Assembly: GCA_041687755.1 (NCBI GenBank)
Contig: JBDNJM010000171.1
Location: forward strand, 1-16,846
Length of the DNA stretch: 16,846 nucleotides
Reading direction: 5' to 3'
DNA from: JBDNJM01 sp041687755
GTDB taxonomy: Bacteria; Planctomycetota; UBA1135; GCA-002686595
Numbering within the stretch: the stretch's first letter is position 1; the number at the start of each line of letters is the position of its first letter. Under the pieces are notes generated by a model, which made no database searches, was not told the origin of the DNA, and saw only the letters and a program-made list of their open reading frames with translations. Both the position numbers and the translations under genes were made by a program. This document shows positions 1-6,794 of the stretch, one piece after another.

Positions 1-164
1 ACGCGGGAGGCGACAAGGCCATACTGCGCAACCGCGAGCGAGTCTACGAGGCCGCCAAGAAGCAAGCACCGCAGCGCTGGAGCGCGGAGACCAGAGACTG
101 GAGCTGGATCGAGCAGGTCGTGCTCAACCCGCAGTCTGAATACAGAGAGGTCATGGCCGGCTGA
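1..164 (+). pseudogene. C-terminal end of an IS3-family transposase (partial, cut by window edge)
   Basis: Reading from base 3, the frame is open to the TGA at 162-164 and gives about 53 residues. It contains 'RVYEAAKKQAPQRWS', then 'TRDWSW', then 'VVLNP'. From memory, this pattern of a Tyr-Glu-Ala-Ala-Lys helix, an Arg-Trp-Ser turn and a terminal Leu-Asn-Pro is common at the C-terminus of IS3-type DDE transposases (OrfB), just after the integrase core. The catalytic residues would lie before base 1, so activity cannot be judged. A sequence resembling an IS3 right end follows the stop within about 15-35 bases. The family call is from recognition, not a search; an unrelated short C-terminus is possible. 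Confidence 0.6.
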
Positions 165-177
165 GCAAGTAAACGTG

Positions 178-198
178 CGGCAACTACCTTGACACCCA
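178..198 (+). repeat. Probable right terminal inverted repeat of the IS3-type element
   Basis: The stretch 'cggcaactaccttgacaccc' lies 14 bases after the transposase stop. Its reverse complement begins with TGTCAAGGTAGTTG, which resembles the ends of several IS3-family elements, and such elements end in CA. The exact boundary could be base 194 or 198. The left end is outside the window, so the match between the two ends and any target-site duplication cannot be checked. Confidence 0.45.
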
Positions 199-242
199 TC
201 GCCTCTGTGCCTCCCCGGAACGACCTCGGCAGGATCGCTTAG

Positions 243-594
243 GTGCGCGAGGGCGTGAGTCGGGAGGGCGATCCGCGTTGGAGGTTCCGCTTAGAAGTCG
301 GCGAGGGCGATGACGCAGGGCCGACCGTTGCTCGGGACGGGCTGTCCTTGGGCGAGGGGGGGGCTCAAACGGGCGAGGTCGATCCTGAGGTCGTTCGGGT
401 TCGACGTGTCGGGGGCGCTGGACCTGGAGCCGAACGATCTGCGGGGGCTCTCGGCTTGGGTGGAGGTCGAGAACGAGGAGCGCGAGGGTCCGTCCTCGGG
501 CCAGAGCGTGGTGCGCCCGAAGGTGCCGTTCCCGGGCTACGCCGATGCCAACTTGGGGGGCTTCTCCGGGAGGCTGGTGCCGGGCATGTCTTGA
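243..594 (+). pseudogene. Broken gene resembling the phage DUF669 type, frameshifted at a G8 tract and 5'-truncated
   Basis: Two reading frames together make one plausible protein. The frame from 243 gives 'VREGVSREGDPRWRFRLEV' and 'GEGDDAG'. After the run of eight G at 356-363 the sense moves to another frame, giving 'LKRARSILRSFGFDVSGAL', 'LRGLSAWVEVENEE' and 'RPKVPFPGY', with a stop at 592-594. Removing one G joins them. The order (GDPxWxxRLEV, then aGR-like, then a helix, then D-L-x-G-x-x-A-x-V-x-V-x-x-E-E, then a final V-x-F-x-G-Y) recalls phage-type DUF669 proteins linked to DNA recombination or single-strand binding. A TAG at 240-242 stands just before the readable part, and the IS-like end lies about 45 bases upstream, so the 5' end is probably lost. 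That the two frames form one broken gene is fairly likely; the family name is tentative. Confidence 0.5.
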
Positions 595-627
595 CCTCGG
601 GGCGACTCCGGCGGAGGCTCGGTCGCC

Positions 628-1098
628 ATGAGCACCGAACAGGATTGCCAGGACCGGCTGGCCGAGGCGGAGCGGCTGATCGCTGATGCCTCAGGCGTCG
701 CGAAGAGCCCGCTTGTCGAGGAGCTTCGGCGTGCGGCCACCGAGGTGCGTGGGCGGGCCTACGCGCCCTACTCGGAGTTCGCGGTGGGCGCGGCCCTGCT
801 GGGCGACGACGGCGTCGTGTACGTGGGCTGCAACGTCGAGAACGCGAGCTACGGCGCGACCCTGTGCGCAGAGCGCGGGGCGGTGGCCCAGATGGTCGCG
901 GCCGGTACGCGGCGGGTGGCGGTCTGCCTGGTGATCGCATCGGGCCCGACGGCGGTGCCGCCCTGCGGACCTTGCAGGCAGGTGTTATCGGAGTTCGAGA
1001 CCCGCTTCGTCGTGAGCGTGGGGCCGGACGGCGAGTTCCGCAGTTGGAAGATGGACGACCTCTTTCCCGACCCCGTGCGGCGCGAGCACTTGGGGTAG
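628..1098 (+). CDS. cdd: Cytidine deaminase
   Basis: The 156-residue protein matches small tetrameric cytidine deaminases, which hydrolyse cytidine and deoxycytidine to uridine and deoxyuridine in cytosolic pyrimidine salvage. Visible signatures are 'YSEFAVGAALL' (about 48-58), 'CNVENASYGATLCAERGAV' with Cys80-Ala-Glu82 (zinc ligand and proton-shuttling glutamate) and 'PPCGPCRQVLSEF' with Cys113 and Cys116 completing the zinc site. All catalytic residues are present. The N-terminus is about 25 residues longer than in compact family members. ATG 628 is chosen because GGAGG at 613-617 lies 10 bases upstream and the codons before the core remain coding-like. It follows the broken DUF669-like gene by 33 bases. 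No clear regulatory signal is seen. Confidence 0.95.
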   Translation: MSTEQDCQDRLAEAERLIADASGVAKSPLVEELRRAATEVRGRAYAPYSEFAVGAALLGDDGVVYVGCNVENASYGATLCAERGAVAQMVAAGTRRVAVCLVIASGPTAVPPCGPCRQVLSEFETRFVVSVGPDGEFRSWKMDDLFPDPVRREHLG

Positions 1099-1273
1099 GG
1101 CGGGGAGTGTTCGGAGCGTGGTTCTGCTCGAGGGTTGTGGGGGGTGGCCGACAAGCGTGGGCCAAGCGGACTCTATCCACGCTCTTCGCGGCGGACGGAA
1201 GTGCTCTCGCATTCTGAAGGAACGATGTCGCCTCCGCCCGGTGACCCGTGGACCTGCCCAGCACGCAAGGGAG

Positions 1274-1295
1274 CCCGCAGCGCGTGCGCTGTGGG
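1274..1295. terminator. Possible hairpin terminator downstream of cdd
   Basis: CCCGCAGCGC at 1274-1283 can pair with GCGCTGTGGG at 1286-1295 with one G-U pair, forming a stem of about nine pairs with a tetraloop. A T5 run follows only at 1308-1312, 13 bases later, so it is not a canonical Rho-independent terminator. It lies between the convergent cdd gene (+) and the metzincin gene (-). Confidence 0.3.
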
Positions 1296-1359
1296 CCCTG
1301 TGTCGAATTTTTGGGGGGTGAGATTCCTCCAATCCCTGGGGCCGGCCCCGGGCTGAGAC

Positions 1360-2955
1360 TCAGTCACAGAGATCGACGTCGCAGGAGTCGGCGCTCAGGC
1401 GGACGTCCTGAGCAATCCTCGGAACGTTCACGGGACCGTTGCCTCGCAGGGTGACGAGGCCGTTGTCCGCGGCTCGCAGGAGCCCTACCCCGAGCAGGTT
1501 GTAGGGGAGCAGGCCGCTGCCGTCCTGGATCGGAATCAAGGTGTTGAAGTCCACGAACACCGAGGAGAGCTTCGGGACGCTGCCGAAGTAGGACTGGATC
1601 TGCCCGGAGAGGGTGTGGATCGCGCCGGCGTTGTTGTTGCCCTGGGGCCCGAACACGCCGGCGGAGACTCCGGTCGGGATTCCGTCGAAGGTCACGAAGG
1701 GGTTCGAGTAGCGCAGGATGCGGTTGCCCGGGGTCGAGTTGCGGGCCAGGATGGTGCGCCACGCGGTGCCGGAGCCACAGGTGAAGTTGAACCCGCGTGC
1801 ACCATCGAACGAGCCACTTCCACTTGGGACCGAGTCGTGCTGGCAGCCCATGTTGCGCCCGAACTCGTGGATCAGGGTCAGGCCGGGGAGGCAGAAGAAG
1901 TCGTTGACGCTGAAGGGGCCGGCGAGGATGGGGGGGAACAGCAGGATGCCAGGCTTGACCCAAGCGAGCCCACAGAGCGTGCCGCCGTCGGAGTCGTTCA
2001 CGATCATCGCCACCATGTCGGCTCCGCAGGCAGCGCGCCAGTCGACGATCTGGTCGATGGATCCGTCGAACGGGTCGGTCATGCGATCAAGGTGGGTGCC
2101 GAAGGAGGCGGACGACTCGCTGTAGTCGAGCTCCATAATGCCGACGAGGTTCATGTCGGCGGAGACGCCGGACAGGGACAGGGCGTCGTCGCCCTCTTCG
2201 ATTGCGACCTCGATGGCCGCGTTCATGGCCAGGGCACCGCCGGCGGCGTTGCGCGCGCTGGGCGTGTAGACGACCAGCACGTCGATTTGCTCGCCGCCGC
2301 CGAGGAGCGCAATCTCCGGATCCTCGCCGTCGGTCTCGGGTGTCGACTCAGGCTGCGCAGGCTCGCCCTGGCCGGGACGGGAGCCCGGCACCGGGTCCGG
2401 GGTTCCGCAGGCGGGCAGGGCAGCCTCGTCGATCTCGGCCATCCAGTGCAGGCCATTCTCGAGGTGGCGCAGGCTGAAGACCTTGCCGTCACCGGTGCGG
2501 ATGTTGGCGGCGATGAAGCCCTTTTCGGAGGCCAGGGTGAAGTGGCCTAGGCGATCGCCCGCGATGTCGCCCGACATCACGAAGCTGTTTGCACGGGTCT
2601 CGCGCAGCTTCGTCGGCCGCAGGGTCACGGTGCGGCCGGGGAACAGCTCGAGGTCGAAGCGCGCGCCGGACTCGTCGTCGCGGCGTGCGAGGCTGTCGAG
2701 GACGTCGCCGTTGATGCTCACGACCCGAGTGCGGGGCATGAACGGGCGAACGGGGATCTCGCGGGTCGTGTGGGTTTCGAACGGGATGCCGAGCAGGTCG
2801 CCGCCGAAGGCCGCGGGGGACTGGGCGGTCGCCGGCGCGGGAGCGCCGGGCGGGACCGGTCCGCCGAGGGACGGGTCCTGGAACTCCTGGGCGAGGGCAG
2901 CGGGAGCGAGGCTCCAACCGAGCGCGGCCAGGAGGGGGAGTGTCAGTGAGTTCAT
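1360..2955 (-). CDS. Exported metzincin-like metallopeptidase, probably catalytically dead
   Basis: The 531-residue protein starts with a signal peptide (hydrophobic 'LTLPLLAALGWSLAPAALA', likely cut after Ala22). A Pro/Ala-rich linker, a prodomain-like region to about 180, an acidic Pro-rich spacer (about 185-218) and a reprolysin/metzincin-like domain from about 223 ('IDVLVVYTPSAR') follow. The zinc motif should read HExxHxxGxxHD. Here it reads 'HEFGRNMGCQHD' at 363-374, so the second zinc histidine is Arg367 (CGC). The Met-turn methionine expected about 30 residues later is Leu403 in 'WRTILAR'. The metzincin-style 'RYSNPFVTFDGIPTG' follows, so the fold seems kept. The C-terminal about 70 residues are unrecognised. 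GGAG lies 8 bases before the ATG. The gene follows the collagen-like gene by 37 bases in the same direction. It probably encodes a surface or secreted pseudo-peptidase; sequence error is less likely because two sites are changed. Confidence 0.85.
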   Translation of the reverse strand: MNSLTLPLLAALGWSLAPAALAQEFQDPSLGGPVPPGAPAPATAQSPAAFGGDLLGIPFETHTTREIPVRPFMPRTRVVSINGDVLDSLARRDDESGARFDLELFPGRTVTLRPTKLRETRANSFVMSGDIAGDRLGHFTLASEKGFIAANIRTGDGKVFSLRHLENGLHWMAEIDEAALPACGTPDPVPGSRPGQGEPAQPESTPETDGEDPEIALLGGGEQIDVLVVYTPSARNAAGGALAMNAAIEVAIEEGDDALSLSGVSADMNLVGIMELDYSESSASFGTHLDRMTDPFDGSIDQIVDWRAACGADMVAMIVNDSDGGTLCGLAWVKPGILLFPPILAGPFSVNDFFCLPGLTLIHEFGRNMGCQHDSVPSGSGSFDGARGFNFTCGSGTAWRTILARNSTPGNRILRYSNPFVTFDGIPTGVSAGVFGPQGNNNAGAIHTLSGQIQSYFGSVPKLSSVFVDFNTLIPIQDGSGLLPYNLLGVGLLRAADNGLVTLRGNGPVNVPRIAQDVRLSADSCDVDLCD

Positions 2956-2992
2956 GGGTTCGTCTCCAGGGTTTGGCTTGTCCTCGGGCGGA

Positions 2993-4973
2993 CTACTGGA
3001 GACTCACGAGCACGAGGACCAGGCCGGTCTCCGAGTCGAGTTCGGTCATGGCCTTGCCGATGACCGCGTCGTTCGAACGAGCGTCGTCGCTGGCCTTCAT
3101 GGCGTGGCCCGTGAGCGTGGCCGTGGTGAGCAGGTCACCGGCCTGGATCGCGCCGTTCTCGGCGGATGCCTTGACGTACACGCGGCCGGCGAGGGCGACC
3201 TTGGTGTCGCCTTCGAGCACCTCGGACTGGCTCAGGGAGAGGCCGGGGTTGACGCAGCCGGCGCCGGAGACGATGCCCGCGACGCGCGCGTCGTACGCGC
3301 CGGTCGAGGGGGTCAGATGGCCGGGGTTCTCGACGTCGATCACCATGACGGTGCCGGGTTCGATGGTGGCGCCTGCGGTGATGGCGAAGGGCTCGACGAT
3401 GTCGGCGCCTCCGGTAATGGAGAGCACGGGGACTTCGACGACGCCGTTCAGGCCCAGCTTCAGGGCGGTTCGCGGGATGCCGTCGGTGGAGTCGCGGATC
3501 TGGAACGTGTTGTTCGAATCGAAGTACCCGATCTCGGTCTCGACAAGTCCGCCGCCCGGGGTCAGGAAGATGGCTGCCTGGTTGCTCTCACCGCTGTTGT
3601 TGGTGTCGGCCTCAAGGCGGAGAGTCGTGTCGCCGGTCGAGGCGACGTGGATGTCTTCGGTGGGGACTGTCGTGCCGAGACCGAGGCTGCCTGCGCTGGA
3701 GAGCGTGATGCGGCTCGTGTTCGAGGAGGGATTGGCCGCGGTACCGAAGCTGAAGCGCAGGTCGTTGCCAGCGCCGTTGGTCTCGCGGGAAATGCCCCGG
3801 TTGTTGACGAGGGCGCCCGTGTCGAGAGGACCTCTTTGAATCCGAGCAAGGATCCGATGCTGCCGCCTCCGGTACTGACCAGGTCGAGGTAGGTGTCGTT
3901 GTCCTCGATCGTGACGTCACCACCTAGGGCGGCGGCGAGCGCAGCGGGCGGGTTGCCGCCGACGTGTAGGGTGCTGAGCGGGGCTCCGTTGTCGACGCCG
4001 ACTTGAGCAGTGTCGCGGCGGACGCTGGGGCGCGGGTCGGGCAAGACCGAACCGTTCAGGCCGGAGATGTCGAACACGTTGCGGGAGCCGTCGAAGGTGA
4101 GGTCGATGCCGGCGCTGCCGAAGGGGTTCTCCATCAATTGGAGCGTGCCATCGCCATTGCTGTTGGTCGGTTAAACGCGCATCGCGGCGAAGGCCGTCGT
4201 GCCCTCGTAGGTCGCGGTGTTGCCGCCAGCCTCGGTGAAGAAGCTGTCACCCTGGGGGCCGAGTGGTCCTTGGACGCCCTGGTTGCCCTGCGGGCCCTGG
4301 GGGCCGGTGGGGCCCGCTTGACGTTGGGGGCCGACGAAGCCTGCGTCGCCCTTCGGGCCCTGGGAGCCGGTCGGGCCGGCGGGGCCTTGGGAGCCCTGCG
4401 GACCTGTGTTGCCCTGGGGGCCTGTGTTTCCTTGGGGCCCAACAAGTCCGGTCGGGCTGCCGATCCACTGAGCAGCGCCGTTGATGACCGCGTTGCCGTT
4501 CACGTTCAGGCTGGTCGGGTTGATGGAGCCGATCACGTCGTCGACGAGGTTCGCCTCGCGGGCGCGGATTGCGTAGGGCACGGACTGGATCGCCAGGCGC
4601 GGGCTGAGCTCGGCATCGGCGCCGATCTTAACGCCGAGCAAGCGCCTGCCTGTGCTGCTGAACAGGGTGGAGGGCAGCGCGAACGTGTCGCCGCCCGTGG
4701 CGCTCAAGCTGCCGTCGACGACGTCCACGGTCCGGGTCTCGTTAAATGAGCGCTGCCGCCGGTCGCGCTGCTGTAGACGACGAAGCGGACCTGTAGCCCG
4801 TTCTGGTTGACGGTGTTGCCGAGGTCGTCGAGCAAGCGGGTTTGGAACTGCAGTTGGTTCGGGATGCTGGCCTGGACGAGCGGTGCGGCGGCGGCGGTGG
4901 GCGCGACCGTGCCGAGCAGCGCGAGCGGGGCGCCGGTGGCGACGAGGGCAGGGATTAGGTGGAGGAGCTTCAT
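2993..4973 (-). pseudogene. Collagen-like exported surface protein gene with two frameshifts and an in-frame stop
   Basis: Parts from three frames form one protein of about 660 residues. The N-terminus (ATG at 4973) has a signal peptide 'LIPALVATGAPLALLGTVA' and a domain 'IPNQLQFQTRLLDDLGN'. A frameshift in 4742-4750 leads to 'TRTVDVVDGSLSATGG' and 'LSPRLAIQSVPYAIRAREA', then 22 Gly-X-Y collagen triplets (4249-4449). TAA at 4171-4173 interrupts the frame, but coding sense continues in the same frame ('NSNGDGTLQLMENPFGSAG', 'STLHVGG'). A second frameshift at about 3822-3832 leads to 'RGISRETNGAGND' and 'GLGTTVPTEDIHV', then a C-terminal domain 'GTVMVIDVENPGHL', 'VALAGRVYVKA', 'GDLLTTATLTGHAMKA' ending at 2993. 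These blocks resemble tail-fibre/collagen-like exported proteins. It lies in a same-strand run with the genes on either side. Either a decaying gene or sequence errors; both frameshifts are repaired by adding one base, but the TAA is a substitution (CAA would restore Gln). Confidence 0.75.
4249..4449 (-). repeat. Collagen-type Gly-X-Y repeat
   Basis: Twenty-two consecutive triplets, many of them GPQ or GNT, lie in the middle of the collagen-like protein. They would form a trimeric collagen-like stalk. One triplet is broken: the glycine codon is replaced by Arg (CGT, + strand 4321-4323) within 'GPQRQAGPT'. At DNA level the triplets make imperfect 9- and 18-base repeats that are prone to slippage. 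Confidence 0.85.
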
Positions 4974-5035
4974 GGGACGGAAGAGTGAGTGGCTGTGTTT
5001 AGGGGGAGTCCGCGTTCGGGTGGGGAACGGCGGAA

Positions 5036-5913
5036 TCAGGGGAGGATCAGGAGGGCGACTTCGTTGGTCAGGCGGAAGGCCGTGGCGCCCGCGTCGATCC
5101 CGATGCCTTGGATGAAGAAGATGGCGCCCGCGGGGGCGGGGTTGCTCGGTAGGCCGATGACTGCATCAGTGAAGCCGGCCGGGCCGCAGGGGACGTTTTG
5201 GATGAACGTGCCGGGGACCTTGATGGTGATCGCGCCGACGTATCCGGACAGCGGGATCGGGACGGGCGACTGCCCGTTGCTGAAGAACAGGGCGAGGATG
5301 TCGCCGGGGGAATCGGAGTAGCGCACGGTGGTCGTGCCGCCGACTTCGGCCGGGTCGACCACCTCGATGGCGGGCGTGAACACCGCGCCGCCGAGGAGGG
5401 TTGCGGAGCTGATTGCGTTCGTGAAGGTCACGTCGACGCGAGCCTTCGGGTTGGTGTTGGCGTCGTATCCGTCGGTCGCGGTGGCGGTCGTCGCGTTGAC
5501 GGCATTGACGGCAACGGCGGGCTCGTCGTCGAACTGGACGGTCGTGATGCCGGCGCTGAGCTCGTCGAAGTTCCGGCCGCTGAGCGTGACCAGGGGCTGG
5601 TTGCCAGCCTTGATTTTGATCGGGGCGACGGCGAACAGCAGGGGCTGCTCGACGCCGGTCAGGTCGACGACGAAGGCGTGCGGTCCGACCGCCTGGTCGT
5701 TGGCGGAGACGGCGACGAGGCCGCTTGGGGGGGGGAGTTGAGTCGCGCCTCCGCCGTGAAGTTGGCGCTGGTCGCCTTGCCGGCGGCCGGCAGGAGCTCA
5801 GCGCTAAGAGCGGTGAAGTTCGCGCTGCCGGAGTGGGCTAGCGCTGAGTTGGCGAGGCCTAGGCCGAAGGCCAGGGGCAGGCAGCGCCGGAAGCTGTGCG
5901 GTTGGGGAGTCAT
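5036..5913 (-). pseudogene. Exported IPT/TIG-like protein gene, frameshifted at a nine-base C tract
   Basis: ATG at 5913 (AGAAGGA five bases upstream, a good Shine-Dalgarno) opens a signal peptide 'CLPLAFGLGLANSALA' followed by two short repeats, 'SGSANFTAL' and 'TSANFTAEA'. At the C9 run (G9 on +, 5727-5735) the sense moves to another frame: 'SGLVAVSANDQAVG', 'PIKIKAGNQPLVTLSGRNF' (IPT/TIG-like beta-sandwich opening), 'PKARVDVTFTNAISSATL', 'GGTTTVRYSDSPGDILALF' and a final 'FRLTNEVALLILP' before the stop at 5036. One extra C would give about 292 residues. No enzyme motif is seen; it is probably a surface or secreted structural protein. It appears to be the first gene of a minus-strand run with the collagen-like and metzincin genes (62 and 37 base gaps). 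Phase variation, decay or homopolymer error could explain the shift. Confidence 0.7.
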
Positions 5914-6794
5914 GGGGGTCCTTCTGGGTTAGGGGTCCGCAGCGAGGAGGCCCTCGCTGCCTGGTTGGAAGAGCGATGGAGTTCCCGGGGCTCCCTCACG
6001 CTCGTGGCGGTTTCTCTGGCGCGGGACGGCCACGTTCCTTCCGGGCCGATTCCCCCCAGCGATCTCAAAGAAGTCAGCTCCAAAGGCCGACGGCCCGTCT
6101 CGCCGCCGAAATAGGGCGCCCGCCCTGTGTCGCAGAAGCCGCCCCCCTGCGCAGCAGAGATCACCCCCGTTGCGCAGCAGAATTCACCGTGCCCTACCGA
6201 CCGCTTCCCCAGCCACGCGGCGACCGTTCCCGACACGACCGCTGCCCCATGCTCAACCGGATTCCGCTTTGCCTGACGCTCTTCGCTCAGGAGGTCAGGG
6301 CGGGCGAGAGGGCGCTGAGCGCCGGGAACTTGGCCGGTCCGAAGCCGGGGGACGAGCGCTGGGACGAGCGCCAGGACGCCGCCGAGTCGCAACCGGGGCG
6401 AGCGGAGACTTGCGGGGTCCGGCGCTGTGGGCAGGCGCGCCAGGGCGCTGCGCTGCGAGCGGCTGAGGTGGGCGCCGCCGCCGACGGGAGCGGGGCCTAA
6501 AGCGGCGGGTTTTGGGCTGGCGGCTCGGGGGGGCGGCCTTGGCGTCCGCGGCTGGACCCAGGGTGGCCGCGGTTCCGGCGCACAGAAGGGGCAGGAGGGG
6601 GATGAGGCGCATGGCTCTTCTCGGGATGGAATTCGGGCAGGTTCGGGCCGCCGATGGGTGCCCTCGGCCCCTCGGGCGCCTGGCGCGCGCAGCGGCCGCC
6701 AGGTTTCCGAGGGAACCCGTCCGCCCGGCCGATTCGAACGGCTGCGATGGAGCCGCTGCGCGAGCAGCGGTGGCTTGCTTAGACTCCTCGTCCG
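5914..6794. other. Long stretch with no confident gene
   Basis: No reading frame on either strand gives convincing protein across these 880 bases apart from the possible broken secreted ORF at 6295-6612. The long minus-strand frame across 5910-6842 is Arg/Pro/Ala-rich without domain-like sequence. A short direct repeat TGCGCAGCAGA occurs at 6148-6158 and 6171-6181. The segment must hold the promoters for the minus-strand exported-protein operon (toward 5913) and for ligA (toward 6795), but no clear -35/-10 pair could be picked out. Confidence 0.5.
6295..6612 (-). pseudogene. Possible small exported-protein ORF, likely frameshifted at a seven-G tract
   Basis: ATG at 6612 opens a convincing signal peptide 'MRLIPLLPLLCAGTAATLG' followed by 'PAADAKAAPP'. 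Directly after the C7 run (G7 on +, 6527-6533) the translation becomes a long Arg/Pro/Ser-rich string, typical of a wrong frame in GC-rich DNA. One alternative frame ends within about nine codons ('EPPAQNPPL'); the other continues 'PKPAALGPAPVGGGAHLS'. I read this as the start of an exported-protein gene whose remainder is lost or shifted. It could also be a very short secreted peptide or chance. Confidence 0.3.

Noticed and set aside
365..1264. A 299-codon minus-strand frame opposite cdd
   Set aside because: The product is Arg/Pro/Ser-rich low complexity and lies antisense to an unmistakable cytidine deaminase.
1338..1349. Perfect palindrome GGGGCCGGCCCC just after the metzincin stop, considered as a terminator
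   Set aside because: It has no loop and no T tract on either strand, and such palindromes are common at this GC content.
1615..2550. Long plus-strand open frame opposite the metzincin gene
   Set aside because: It mirrors the minus-strand gene, which has a signal peptide, domain order and metzincin motifs. The plus translation is Gly/Ala/Val/Asp-rich without motifs, as expected of an antisense frame in GC-rich DNA.
2483..3892. A 469-codon plus-strand frame spanning the metzincin start and collagen-like 3' part
   Set aside because: It runs antisense across two real genes and their gap, and its translation shows no domain-like sequence.
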